From assembly GCA_037501455.1 (NCBI GenBank), contig CM074855.1, forward strand, positions 32,149,001 through 32,213,000: a DNA stretch of 64,000 nt, in the 5' to 3' direction. Position numbers and translations under genes: made by a program. The DNA comes from Lantana camara. Lineage: Eukaryota > Streptophyta > Magnoliopsida > Lamiales > Verbenaceae. Under the pieces are notes generated by a model that saw nothing but the letters and a program-made list of their open reading frames with translations, searched no databases and was not told the DNA's origin. This document shows, piece after piece, positions 36,085-48,194 of this stretch (position 1 is its first letter; each line of letters opens with the position of its first letter).

Positions 36085-37217
36085 TGGGGATCAGACTTTC
36101 TTGATCAAGAATTACTAAAGGGAAAGTTAGCATCCCTAATCTAAAGTTAGTATTCTAGAATCTAACCATCTCTTTACAAGTTCCGGGCGGGCGGGTTATC
36201 AATCATGTCAGGAGGGTTCACGAGCACATAGAGGAATAGTAACTCCTCATCATCCATCAAATCTTTGGCAGGAATGAGCCAACCCACCAAATTTATAGGG
36301 AAAATAGGTTCTAAACGAGATTTTACAAGGGGTCCCTCTTCATGGATAACCCACGCTCGTGGGATACCAAAATCATCACCCTCGGGAGGCTTTACAAAAA
36401 AAGAATTTTTCCTTCCATTCGGTGGTATATAAAGTTAAGGGGGAATCAATAAGTATCAGATTAGACTTTGCCTGGATATAATAGAACCCCGCCCTTGGAG
36501 ACGAGCGAGGTGAACGGGCCACTTAGAACAGGCTATTGAAATTATGGATCGAGGGTTTCTGTCCAGTACACTTCATCAGGATTACGAAGGCATTGATGAG
36601 GGTTATGCCATTTGGGACGATTTGTGAAGGGCTCAGATTCAAACATTTGAGAATACTCGCTACCGAAACTAAAATTAGGAATCTTAATCCTCCTGTCACT
36701 ACGGCATCCCTGTATACCGTCATCTCTCCAAGGGGTGGTTTATTAGCCATCTCGTGCACCGTTGGTATTCGGTATGTAAAACGCCCATCCTAATGTATTG
36801 GGGCCTCTCATTGTAACCAAATCCCCCATGGATATTGTTGTCTGGATCTCATCGGGGGTCCTGTCAGTGGTTTGCATGCTAGAACTTCCCCTTCAGCTGT
36901 CTTCTTGGATTTCTTGCTCTTTTTTCGGTGTTTCACACTTGGTTCCTCTGAAGGCCCAGTAGCTACATCCTCCTGAGTAGGACCCTAAATGGCCATGGTC
37001 ACCATATGACGGTGTGGATTCGTCAAACTCTCCGTCAAGGGTAAAGACATCCCTTGACGTTCTGTCTCCAAAGCTAAATTCATCTCTTCAAAGAGATGGT
37101 TAACTCGTTGGGGTTCCATTCCCCCATGGCCGACACGAAGGCATCAAGATCTTCATCTCTGGCCTCGCCAAAGATCTCCTCCACTGTTTGATGGTGCGGA
37201 GTGGGATTATGGGATGG
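34367..37217 (-). pseudogene. T1 antisense gene (gypsy-type extra ORF)
   Basis: Convergent to the T1 polyprotein. From right to left: an acidic segment (VEEIFGEARDEDLDAF, near 37120-37185), a Lys-rich stretch, then a conserved-looking domain from KPPLGEMTVYRDAVV through LNLSPSQIVPNG (36759-36523). This domain resembles Pfam PF04195 (putative gypsy-type transposon), from memory. A possible intron at about 36177-36045 (GT...TTGACAG, T-rich) leads to a poly-Gln/Ser-Gly-Arg region (36044-35740). A coiled-coil segment (about 35160-34880) and an acidic C-terminus ending GQGQDAQI follow. Several stops and shifts; the 5' end is cut off by S2. Function unknown. Confidence 0.75.
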
Positions 37218-40057
37218 TGTAACGCCGAGCGTGAAACGTTACATCCGCTGCACCATGACCCGACCCGTATATGAAATGGAAAGTCCATAAACGTGCCCGA
37301 TCAAGGCGAATGGGGACACAACACACTCACTAGGCTAGGCAGGACTAACCCTTAAAACCGAATAAACCATAGTCATAATATCAGAGTAGCATAAGCACAG
37401 AAGCATAACACACATTATATACATTAAACTATCAGAATTCAAAATAAATACCAATATCACAACTAATGGCCCATAAGGCCCACAAGATTCAGGTACGCTC
37501 CATGCATATATAAAATCATAACGAGCAAAAGTATAAGTGTATACAATAAAGAAATGCTAGACACTAATGCAAGACTTCCATAGATTCGTATTCCCGCTTG
37601 GCGCTTCTCACCTGCAAAAAAAAGCTAAAAGTAATACCTGGTTCAGCTTAAAGAGACTAGTGGGTATAAAATAGGCGTAACATAATAATACTGCTGAATT
37701 TAAACATATACATGTAAGTTATAATCCCGATTAAGGTTTTACTAATATGTTCCCAAGTGGGTAACTTAAGAGAGCAATGAACGGGATCATAACAAACATT
37801 TTAATCATTATATCATTCGTGAGCTGGTGAGTGGCTAAATCTCCAACCTTCACCTCGTGCGCCATTATCATTTATTCATTAGTGATCATGCACATAATCT
37901 TTTATGCTTATTCATTGATCATTCATTCAATCATTCATTTACTCATTTTTCCTTCGGTTAGTGGATAGGTTTGCAAAGCCCTGCCACCCATTCATTGTGG
38001 TAAGTGGGGTACATGAATCGCCACAAGCCCGACTCCCGTTCCCCGCTAATCTCCTAGCGAGGGCCGGTATCATCATTATTTGGTGGAACTAGCTAGTGTA
38101 TGGGATCCCCGCTAGCCCTTGCTTCCCCGGTTAGCCACGTACACTCAGTTCCAGGGCTCCCATCCATTGTGAACAAACAATTCTCGCCAAAACATTTGGT
38201 AGGGTTCATAAAATAAACGCTTTACCTTGAAAATATTAACTCTTTGAAAGACTCGACATATACATATATACTTTTGGCCGAAATCTTGCACATTAGGGTA
38301 TATCGGGTCATATCTTTAGCTAATAGAAGAGAAACCCACCTGATAAGCAAAAAGGAAGACACAAGACATCACTGCCAGGCCTCGTCTCCTACTGGACCAA
38401 GATCTTTTTAATAAAAGTAGTGTGAGACTCAATATGACCATAATGACGCACGACAATACAATAATATGACATGAAATGCTTGGATAAGATAAACATGCTA
38501 TGGAGATGTTCATACGCGCAATTAGAGTCACATAAGTAATTAAACATATTATTCGTTCAATACATGAAGAATTAGTACTCATTCATCCATTCGTTCACTC
38601 AATTCATGATTCGATTCATACGTTAATCCATAATTGACCTTCACATATTCATATCATATAATCCAAGAATCAATTTCATATGATAGCCTAAAGACTCATA
38701 TAGCATTCAATATTCATAATCGAAGCTCATAAAATACGAAAAATAGGCATGCAATTTAATAAATAAAACAAGTTATATACATTCATGAAAACAGTCCCAT
38801 AAGGGCATGTTTCCCTTTCAGTACAAATGGGAACACGGTCGTGCCTCAGTACAGAGGCCAAATCCCCTTTTCTGATACGGGAGTGTCTCATCCGTAGTTA
38901 AAAGTGAGACACTCCCGTGGCTCGGTACAGGGTTTTTCCCTTGTGGAAAAGTTAGGTAACACGGGCGTGTCGTGTTTCGTGTATTAAGGCCGACACGCCC
39001 GTGTCGCATACTAGTCATCATCACCTTCTTCAAATTTTCAACTGATCACACACATATATACACAATTGCATCCCCTGTTTTCGAACCAACAACAACCACG
39101 ACAAACTAGACACTATTTTGGCCCAAGAATTCATCATAAAACTGAAGGAAAAAAATGAACTTCAATCTCCTAAACAAGAATTCATGTATATATATATTGA
39201 AATCATCCATCAAAGGGTCAAGTTTCATGTATGGAGCTTGAAGCTCCTTTAATGGCAACTCACATATCATTGTAACCAACCCTTGATCCACGCTTGTAGA
39301 AATGATAAAGGAGTTAGATAGAACATGTTTCATGCACAAAAACACAAGATACACCATGAATGATGACCTAACAAGAATCAAGCTTCAACTTGTACGATTC
39401 ATGTTCTTCCTTAAACCCCATGAGGTCCTAACTTAAATCATGCTTCTCATGGATGATAATATGCACGAAGATGGAGAGATTTCACTTCAATCCTTACCTT
39501 GAAAGAAGATTGGAAGATGGTTATTCTTGATCGCAAAGAAGGATGATTCAGGGAAAGATTTCTTGGAGCTTCTCTTTTCTTCTTCTTGGGATGATGAGGA
39601 TCAATATTTTTTGAAGAAAGGAGAAAGAACTAAGCTCTTAAGGTAAAGAAACGGGCTAAGTACAGGTCGAACTGGTCTGATATTGATTAAAATAGATTCA
39701 AATTGAGCTTTAAAAATCATATTGGCTGGAATTAGCTTTGTTGGATGTTCAAACGATATCGAAAAGGTACAAGGTCAAATTCATTGACTCCGAGCTGTCA
39801 AAATGAACTCAACGCTAAAGACGGATCTTAAATCCGAGGTCCCAAACTCAAGATATTCGAAAAACCGTTCAAGGTGGCCTATTATTCAAATAGGTCCCTA
39901 AACTTCCAAAAAGTGACAATTAAGCACAAGGCTTACTTTCAATTAAGTCCATAACTTTCAAATAAGTTGCAATTACACCCTTAATATACGTAAATCATGT
40001 AATTTCATAAAATTGACATAAGATTCATGCAATTCACAATTTTATAAATCCGATCAT
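37218..40057 (-). repeat. S2: minus-strand gypsy LTR, main part
   Basis: Starts TGTAACGCCGAG on the plus strand at 37218. Its reverse complement ends with the same block as the G3 LTR: TTAGTCC-GCCTAGC, GTGTTGTGTCCCC, CATTTCATATACGGGTCGGG. So S2 and G3 are related families in opposite orientation. It contains palindrome pairs (38831-39004), a donor CAAG|GTAAGGA (minus, near 39497), a mini-exon-like block ending CAG|GTGGGTTTC at 38340 and an acceptor TTTTTTTTGCAG at 37612. C2 is inserted at 40058-40062. No internal coding region of its own is visible. Confidence 0.82.
38831..39004. repeat. Palindrome cluster in S2
   Basis: Two perfect 14-bp inverted repeats: ACGGGAGTGTCTCA (38876-38889) with TGAGACACTCCCGT (38905-38918), and ACACGGGCGTGTCG (38959-38972) with CGACACGCCCGTGT (38991-39004). 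A related AACACGGTCGTG lies near 38832. The core motif, ACACGGNCGTGT, matches the G3 cluster. Confidence 0.88.
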
Positions 40058-40062
40058 ATATT
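40058..40062. other. C2 target-site duplication, left copy
   Basis: ATATT precedes the C2 terminus at 40063 and recurs at 50145-50149 directly after the other C2 terminus, fixing both ends of C2 and showing that it inserted into S2. Confidence 0.9.
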
Positions 40063-42083
40063 TGTTGGAAAACGAGTACAGAAACGCAACGGAAATTTAA
40101 AAATTTTCCAAAAGATTGATCATGGATTTGCAATTCTCGTATCATATCTTAGGTTATTTATAAACTTACGTAGATTGAAGCTTTCTAGTGATGTCAGTAC
40201 CGCCTACTGAAACACCCTTCAAGCGAAAAGTCCCTCGAACGGTTCTCGATAGATCCCAAAGCAGCGATCCTCCAAAGCATATCACACCAGTCCTAGAACA
40301 CGATCAAGCTAGTGAGAATGTTAGTTCTATGGTTTGTGTTAAAGACTAGGACTTTTCTTTGAAAATTTTTCTTTTATTTCTCTCAAAAACTTAACACTTC
40401 GTGAGTATTGGTCTAAAGAATAAGAGAAGCCCCTCTACTAGTATAAATACTAGTGTGGATCAAGAATCCCTAGGGTTCCTAACCCTAGTGGGCTTTGTTT
40501 TCTTGCTCACTAATTAACTAATTTAATTATTTAATTTAATTGGAATAATAAGTTCCTAACTTATTCTCCATGTCTTACAAGAATAAACTTCTCTCTCCCA
40601 CAATAGGAAGTTAGACTTTTCAATTTCCTAAAGTTAAAAGTAAAGGTTCAATAAATAAGTTAATTCCCAATTAATTATTAATTGGGTTAAGTTTATTTGA
40701 GAATAGTCTTAACAATTAATTCAATAATTAATTAAAAGACCAAAATTAATTAATTACAATTTAATTAATTAATTCTAGAAAAGAATTCTTGTGTAATATA
40801 ATTACACGCATAGGAGCCACGTACGTGCCACGTGTGCATGTGACACAGTGGCTATGTGTGACACGTGGTAGTCATGTACTTTTGACACGTGGCAATGCCC
40901 ACGTGTTACTCTATCTATTTCGATCAACAATTTGATCATTCGTTAATCATATTAACATGCTACTGTAACCCTCGTGTCCTGGCATTTTTGTGTGACCCTT
41001 TAGGTTCATTATTCGATTAACAGTGACAGTAATTAATCAATTCACTAATTAAATAATCACTTCACAGATCACACTAACGTAATCTAGCAATGGGTGTGTG
41101 ACCCCTGGCCGAATAACAAAATGAATCAAAGAACCTTTCAGTCATTAACATACAGTGAAATTCGATCCTCCTACAACTCCATCTCTCAATCAAGAACTAA
41201 GGCATGGTAATATTTTTAGAGCCTAAATATTCTTGATCATTAAAGTTAAGTTCGTTTCATATCCATTTAGACCTCAATCCAAGAAAATCCCATTTTCTTG
41301 ACGTATTGATCTTTTATCCACCTTGGCCAAGGGTATAAGTTTAATGGACTACGAACAACTCAATCAGTAAGAGATCATTCTTGTTTTTACAACAAGTGTA
41401 TGTCCTTCGTCGATTCTAGTAATTCTACATATTCCACTTGTGTAATCCCAACATAGGCCGTAGTACAGGTGTAGGTATGTCGACCCCCCTTTTGAACCTA
41501 TATCAAAGATTACAGAGTTAGCTCATATGAGACATTACAGAATCTCAAGTGTAAGGATTAATGAATCACGTTATTGACTTGTGAGATATTTCCTAATCTG
41601 TAAGTTTCTAGGAGACTTCCTTTCCCATTTAGGAATGTTCTCACTTGGGACATCTCAGTAATGAAGTTCTTGTAACAATCACCTTCATGTATTATGAACG
41701 CATCAGCGTATGCACTTATCACTCCATGAAATTGAGTGATACTTCAAAAGGACATAATCACACAAGCAAGTCTTAGCAGAGTCAAGGTCGACATTCCCAC
41801 TGTCTGTCGGACTCTTGACTTGGAGAAGTTTCTAATCCTCGCCTATGGAGTTAAGAACTTGTTTCATGTGTCGTTCCCATAACTACAAAGTTCTTAATGG
41901 CCTCATCGGATTAAGGGAGTTCAGTACATGTAAAAGCACAGTCAACCCAAACAAACATAAATAAGCACATAAAGAAGTGATTGACTATGAACAAAATCAT
42001 CTCATTTATTATTCAAAGACTGTTTGTGATATTACATGGAAATAGTAAAGCCAAAAGCTGCTTTAAGGGCACTATTCCTAACA
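40063..42083 (-). repeat. C2 3' LTR (left)
   Basis: 2021 bp, TGTTGGAAAACGAG to CACTATTCCTAACA. Colinear with the right LTR; the right copy lacks several short segments, for example around 41290-41370. It contains GTATAAATAC flanked by ACTAGT repeats near 40438-40456, a symmetrical TATA-like site. Confidence 0.92.
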
Positions 42084-42101
42084 ATCTCCCACTTTCCCTT
42101 C
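42084..42101 (-). other. C2 polypurine tract
   Basis: On the minus strand GAAGGGAAAGTGGGAGAT directly precedes the 3' LTR start. Confidence 0.85.
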
Positions 42102-42149
42102 AAAGCCACTCATGTGCTAATCTAAGACCCATCTTCTCAAGATGTCCTT

Positions 42150-42700
42150 CGAAAGCTTATTGATTAACGGCCTTAGTAAGTGGAAATGCCATGTTCTCTG
42201 TTGATTTGACCCTTTCAATTTGCACATCTTCTCTCTTGATGATATCATAGATTAAGTGATACTTTCTCAAAATCTGCTTGGTCCTTTGGTGAGATCTTGG
42301 TTCTCTTGCTTGAGCAACCGCCCCAGTGTTGTCACTTTAATGCTTGGAACTACACCCAGCTCGTGGATGAAGTTTCTTACCCAAACACCTTCCTTAGCTG
42401 CGTCATTTGCAGCTAAGTATTCGGCCTTACTGGTCGAATCTGCAGTGGTCACTTGCTTGGAACTTTTCCAACTCACTGCTCCGTCGTTCAGGCAGAATAT
42501 GTATCCTGACATGGATTTAAAGTCATCTATGTCTTATGCAAAGCTTGCATCATAGTATCCTCTAATGACAAGATCTTTCTAGCCTCCGTAAACCAAGATC
42601 AAATCCTTAGTTCTTCTAAGTACTTAAGAATGTTCATTACAGTAGTCCAGTGACCTTCACCAGGGTCAAATTGGAATCGGCTAGTCATGCTAAGTGCATA
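42150..42700 (-). pseudogene. C2 RNase H
   Basis: Copia RNase H on the minus strand: MSGYIFCLNDGAVSWKSSKQ, then ADSTSKAEYLAANDAAKE, then WVRNFIHELG. It follows the RT C-terminal motif containing YASAIGSIMYA. A stop before the first block and a shift after VTTLG disable it. It would remove the RNA strand during reverse transcription. Confidence 0.88.
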
Positions 42701-43640
42701 AGCCACATCCGGTCAAGTACATAGCGTCGCATACATTATGCTTCCTATAGCTGATGCATAAGAAATTTTGGACATCCTGGACTTTTCAAGTTCAGTCTTG
42801 GGTCACAGCTTCTTCAAAAGAACTGTTCCGGGGCCCATTGGAAGTTTTCTATGTTTGGATTCTTCCATACTAAACCTTTTTAGCACTTTATCTACGTAAA
42901 CCCCCTGTGATAATCCTAACAATCTCCTAGATCTATCCCGATAGATCTTTATACCAAGAATGTTGGATGCATCACTAAGATCCTTCATCTCAAATTGGTT
43001 CGATAACCAAGAATTTGTTACTTTCATGTCATCCTTTGCATTCCCAATGAGAAGGATGTCATCTAGATAAAGTATCAGAAATTGGACCGAGGTTTCCAAT
43101 TCTTTCTTGCACGTGTATTACTCATTCAAATTTTGAATAAAGCCAAACGATTTGACCAACTCATCAAATCGAATGTTCCAATTCATAAAAGCTTGTTTTA
43201 ATATGTAGATTGAATGTTGAAGATTGAAAACCTTTTGCTTACTCCCATTAAATGTGAAACTCATGGGTTTTTACATGTAAATATCTTTGTCAATGTCTCC
43301 ATTGAGAAAGGCAGTTCCATTTACCATATCTCATAGTCATAATATGCAGCAATGGCAAGTAACATCCGAATGGATTTTTGCATTGCAATCGGGGAGAAGG
43401 TTTTATCAAAGTCTACACCTGGTCTTTGAGTAAAACCCTTAGGAACTAATCTTGCTTTAAAGGCCGCCACACTTCCATCTACTCCAAGCTTGCGCTTATA
43501 TATCAATTTACACACTATGGGCCTGATCCCATCAGGTGGATCAACCAAGGTCTAAACTTGGTTAGAGTAAATGAAATCCATTTCGGATTTTATTGCTTCT
43601 TTCCACTATTCAGTGTCCGAATCTAACAGTGCCTCCTCCT
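42701..43640 (-). pseudogene. C2 reverse transcriptase
   Basis: Minus-strand blocks in order: KLGVDGSVAAFKARLVPKGF, FSPIAMQKSIRMLLAIAA, TAFLNGDI, a degraded GLKQA-like motif, then LYLDDILLIGN near 43070, with both catalytic Asp residues present, and FEMKDLSDASNILGIKI. Stops at about 43320 and 43120 and a shift divide it. The YLDD-type box is typical for copia. Confidence 0.9.
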
Positions 43641-44760
43641 AAGTCAATGGATCATTATCCTTAGAGATGTTTGGTGGAGAAAACCATACCATCTCTCTAG
43701 TTATCCAGGAATATGTTCAGAACGTCTTATTTGAGGAGGATTTTTGCGTGTATCACTCTCTTTGGCAGGGTTAGGGAAGTTATGATCCAAGCTAGGCATG
43801 GGATCTTGGTCTCGAACCTCTTCGAGTTCTGCGATCTTGCCTTTCTTTCCTTAAGGAATGAGTCCTCTAGAAAAGTGCCATTTCTTAACACAAAAACCTT
43901 TTGTTCAAGAGAATCGTAGAAATAATATACTATTGACTCTTTTGGATATCCTACGAAGTTACATAAGCATGATCTAGCTTCAAGCTTTTCTCCCGCTGTC
44001 CTCTTTACGTAAGCAGGACAACCTCAAATTCTTAAGTAAGAATAGTTAGGGATTTTACCAAACCAAATCTCAAATGGGGTTTTGGGTACAGATTTGGAGG
44101 GAACAAGATTCAGAATCTTTACTGTTGTTTCTAGGGCATAGCCCCAGAATGAAGGTGGCAACTTAGTGAAGCTCATCATGCAACAAACCATATCAAGTAG
44201 GGTTCTGGTCCTTCTTTCCGAAACTCCATTTAATTGAGGAGTTCCCAGAGGAGTCCACTATGAAATAATTCCATTATCTAATAGATAACTTAGGAATTCA
44301 TCACTTAGATACTCGCCACCTCGATCAGATCGAAGTGTCTTAATCTTGTGACCAATTTGGTTCTCAACCTCCTTTTGAAATTCCAAGAATTTCTCAAAGG
44401 CTTCGGATTTATACTTCATTAAGTACACATAACCGAAACGACTAAAGTCGCTTATGAAGGTTATGAAATATTGATGGTTGTTTCTCGTACTTACACTAAG
44501 TGGTCCATAAACATCAGTATGGATTAAATCCAATACTTTAGTGGCACGTTCCAATTTACCATTAAATGGAGTTTTGGCCATCTTTCCTTTAAGACATGAT
44601 TCACAATGAGTTAACTCTTTAAGTTCATTATCATAGAATGATCCTAAATTGGTTAAGTTAGCAATCCTATCTTTAGAAACATGGCCTAAACATGCGTGCC
44701 ACAAAGAAGCCGACATCCTGTCATCTCTTTTGTCTTTGTTTGATTGTTGTATGTTCAAAA
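43641..44760 (-). pseudogene. C2 integrase
   Basis: GAG-pre-integrase and HHCC zinc region: LWHACLGHVSKDRI, then CESCLKGKMAKTPF. The catalytic core: DLIHTDVYGPLSV (Asp), YFITFISDFSRFGYVYLM and TLRSDRGGEYLS (Asp). The third acidic segment follows a TAG near 44258, reading LNGVSERRTRTLLDMV near 44180-44240. The C-terminal part toward 43641 is eroded. Confidence 0.9.
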
Positions 44761-45160
44761 TATTGGTGTCTTAGTTGTATAAAGTCCATTAGATAATGTA
44801 CCAAGCAAAACGGAAGCTTTATTCTTCTTAAGATAAAATTTTCCATTTCTCGAGAAAGTTTCATATCCTTCACAATCTAATATTGGAATGGAAATGATAT
44901 TACGAATAATAAAAGGTACATAAAGGACTTTATTCAAAACTAAAATAAAGACACCTAAATCTAATCTACACGTCCCGATGGTTTGAGCTTGAACGCTTGA
45001 TCCATTCCCAACCTTCAAGATTCATTCTCCTTCTTGAAGCTGTCGTACCTCATTTAGCATCTGTACATCATTACAGATATGAGCTCCACAGCCGGTATCA
45101 AGTACCCAAGAATTATAATCCAAAGATAGATTTATTTCAACAATAAACACACCTTTTTTT
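44761..45160 (-). pseudogene. C2 protease
   Basis: Aspartic protease with an intact catalytic motif, WVLDTGCGAHIC, near 45080-45115. The region continues through LYVPFIIRNIISI and ends YTTKTPIF at a TAA near 44755. A stop (TGA near 45020) lies just after the catalytic motif. Confidence 0.85.
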
Positions 45161-45960
45161 AGAGTATCATTGTACTCTTGGCAGTCCCTCTTCCAATGCC
45201 CTTTCTTGCCACAATGGTGGCAAATGTCCTCTCTCTAATCCCTTTTCTTCTTGGCCTTTCTCCTTTTAACCCCTCCATCGGGTTTAAGAGATCCCTTCTT
45301 CTTGGGAACTTTCTTCCTTTGGACTTTAGAAGGCCTAGAAGAGGAAGTGACCATCATTACTTTGTTATCCTTCTTTATCGTGACTTCAGCAGTCACAAGT
45401 TGACTAATTAGCTCAATGACAGTAGCATGAGCATGACTCATGTTGAAGTTCAGCACGAAAGGATTGAATAATAGTGGAAGCGATACGAGCAACAGGTTCA
45501 CGGTGAGTTCCTAGCTTAAAGGCATCTCCATAGAGGTAAGTTTCTAGTTCAAAGCAAGAAACTTAAGACCATGTTCATGGACACTTGTACCTTCTTTCAT
45601 TCTGAGATTCCTTAGAGGTTTTGTACCTTAAAATACGCTCTTTGGGCCGGTACAATTGCTCAAGATGGTCATAAATCTCCCAAGCGTATTCCACTGACTC
45701 GTGTTGCCCTTGCATGTCCTGAGACATGTTGGCCAACATGAGGTAACGGGCTTGAAGATTATCTTCAGACCATTTCACAATCGCCTCTCTTTCGGCCCGA
45801 GTCAGAGCCTCATTTTCAGGGGTAGGCTCTCCGTTGAAGAGAACATATCTTCTCTTCTCAGAATCTAAAACTATTTTTAGATTCCGAAGCCAATTACAGT
45901 AATTGGGCCTTGTTAATTTGTTTGATTTGAGGATGGATACCAAAGGGTTTTGGTTGCCAT
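45161..45960 (-). pseudogene. C2 gag
   Basis: ATG at 45960 (MATK...) is one frame away from the main body, SILKSNKLTRPNYCNWLRNL, so a 1-base shift lies near 45945. The capsid-like segment includes LMLANMSQDMQGQHE. A CCHC knuckle, CHHCGKKGHWKRDC, sits near 45185-45228. Between them a shift near 45575 and another near 45235 break the frame. Lys-rich stretches precede the knuckle. Confidence 0.85.
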
Positions 45961-48179
45961 TTCAATTGTACAGAATCACAGAGCTACAACCTAAATGGAA
46001 AAATAGAGAAATCATGAGCATGCTGAGTAATAACGATTATACATATTATCAAGGTCTTTAGAAATATGTTCTCCCACTGTTTTTAGAAAGTCTAGAAATC
46101 CCAACGACTTTAGAAGAAACTTATTTTCTCAGTGAGTACTAGGATCCCAAGCAATCTTAGTTTTGGACCCACGACTCATGAGACATCCAAAGGTCTAAGA
46201 ATCATAGGTAGGTACTATTTACCAATTCAATCTCTCATTAAATTCCTAGTATTGTTTTTGTATCACCGATCGAAAGACTATGTACCCACGACTCGTGAGA
46301 CATCCATATCTACTTCAGTTTTAAGCTAGACCCATCAATCATAAGATCTCAACCAAACTTAGTCCGGAACGACCCACGACTCGTGAGACATCGCCTATTC
46401 TAAAATGGTTAAGAAATATTAATTATTTAGAAATAATTAATCAGGAAACTAAACGTTAATAATCTACACTAATTACCCCACGACTCGTGAGATAGCAATT
46501 AGTTTCATTTATTAAGTCTTAAATCCTATTGGTGGAATGCTAGAAATTTTATTACCGTGATAAAATACGTATTTATTCAAAATTTGCTCAATATTTAAAT
46601 TGGATTTTCGAATGACCTCACCAACATATAATGTTATCTAAATTTTAATTGTCTTATTTAATGCAGTTTCACATAAAGTGCATCACAAAAGAAATTAACA
46701 GATAACAGGTCCTAGCATGATACTAATTATGAGATGATCATGGGTATCCTATCTTATATGTGATTTCGGGGAGCCACTCCAAAATCACTAGTTCAAACAT
46801 TCATGCCACATAAGACAGTTCATATCACATAGGGGTAAAGGATTTAATGGAAAAATGCCCTATCTATTACATTAATAGAAACCCTCCTAAACATTTTGAG
46901 GGGTCTTCTTATGGCCATCGTTCATCAAGTGCTTCTTGTGGATCGTTCGTATTCCATAGGTCACTTGTCTCCAAAATGAAAATAAAAACCTCACTTCCTG
47001 AGTTCTATTCTCTTTACATAAAGTAATATGGCTCAATCTTCATATTGGCCATAGACAAGTACACTGGGCATATCCCGACCCAAAAATAATAATAAGGAAA
47101 GCCACAATATAAACACATAATAGTACGCACATAAGTAGGGTTCCAATCCCAAATTAAAACGCACAACTACGGGGCTCCAACCCCAATGGAAATCATCCAT
47201 GTGCAGAATTTAAAATATACGTAAGACTAACTCATGATCACCTAAACTAGCATGATTCCGCTTGAATTTAAATTTACCGACTAAATTTAAAATTCCCTTG
47301 ACTTCAAGTTACAATTAACTTAAGTAATTTGAATATAGTTCATTATTCTTGAATTTATTCAAAATCGAATTCACTGGATCATGACAAAACAACAATTAAT
47401 TCAAAATTAAATTTTCGTCAAAAATATCATTCAAAGGGATATTCGTAATTTTCTCGAAAAATAAGAACTTGACTTTAATTTAAAAAATCCCAAATTTTTA
47501 TAATTATTTCAAATAAATAATTTTATAATATTAAAATTAAAATTTAAAACAAAATCAAATTTTTGTAATTTGGGATTTTCGAAACTTGGAAAAGACGAAA
47601 TGAAAACAACCCCGGGACGGCCCACATGAAACTCGTGAGAACCGCCTGCAAGTGCATGCGAAGTGTGCGCGAGCAGGCGGCGTCTCGCGTACTTGTGTAC
47701 GGCGCCGCCCCGAGGGTGTACGGGAAATCCCTCAAGCGCGCGCGAGATCGCGTGCTAGGCTGCGAGCATCCGCTGCGCGCGCTTATGCGCAGATGCACGT
47801 GCCACACAGAGGGTTCCCGCAAGGGCTGGGCGGAATGGGCCCACGCGGCCCTGAGCGCGCGACGGGCTTCTGGCTAGTGTCAGGCATGCAATCCCGCATG
47901 CGATTGCGTGCGGGCATGCCCGTTCTGTCTTCGTTTCTCAATTTTGACAAATTTATAAATTCTAATTCCGAATTAAAACAGCTCAAATCAATCTAAGTTA
48001 AAACTATTTAAAACCAGATTTATTCAGGAAACAATTTTCGCAAAATTTTCCAGAAATAGTTTTGATCCGAAAATTTCGTATTTCAAACAAGGACCATGAA
48101 TACACAACATACAATCAAATTTAAGAATTTCCATCAAAATTCGTAAAGCAGTAATGATACAATACGTGTGTTACAGGGT
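45961..48179 (-). other. C2 long leader (5' untranslated region)
   Basis: About 2.2 kb between primer site and gag with no credible ORF. It contains four spaced copies of CCCACGACTCRTGAGAYA (46168, 46285, 46373, 46477) and a GC-rich, CpG-rich island (about 47600-47930) in otherwise AT-rich DNA. ORFs of 80-115 codons overlap in that island on both strands because stop codons are rare in GC-rich DNA; they have no recognised motif. Confidence 0.7.
47600..47930. other. CpG-rich island inside C2 leader
   Basis: Many CG dinucleotides (GGCGGCGTCTCGCG, AAGCGCGCGCGAGATCGCG and similar) within 330 bp, flanked on both sides by sequence rich in A and T. High CpG is unexpected in an old, presumably methylated copy. 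It includes self-complementary segments near 47882-47925. Confidence 0.8.
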
Positions 48180-48190
48180 GGCTCTGATAA
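48180..48190 (-). other. C2 primer-binding site
   Basis: On the minus strand TTATCAGAGCC begins a few bases after the 5' LTR end. It is close to the tRNA-iMet primer site TGGTATCAGAGCC. Confidence 0.8.
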
Positions 48191-48194
48191 AACT

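Larger units (their letters stand above)
26420..37217 (+). mobile_element. T1: Tat-lineage gypsy element, 3'-truncated
   Basis: Order: LTR, primer-site region, gag, protease, RT, RNase H, a second archaeal-type RNase H, integrase, a non-coding gap, then an antisense gene. A second RNase H before integrase and an extra 3' antisense gene are known traits of the Tat lineage (Retand, Grande and relatives). All ORFs carry stops or shifts. The element stops at 37217, where the S2 LTR begins, inside the antisense gene; no 3' LTR is visible. The 5' boundary is approximate. Confidence 0.85.

Noticed and set aside
47652..47996. 114-codon plus-strand ORF and overlapping ORFs in the GC-rich C2 leader
   Set aside because: GC-rich DNA has few stop codons; ORFs overlap on both strands with no recognisable motif, and the C2 genes run on the minus strand.
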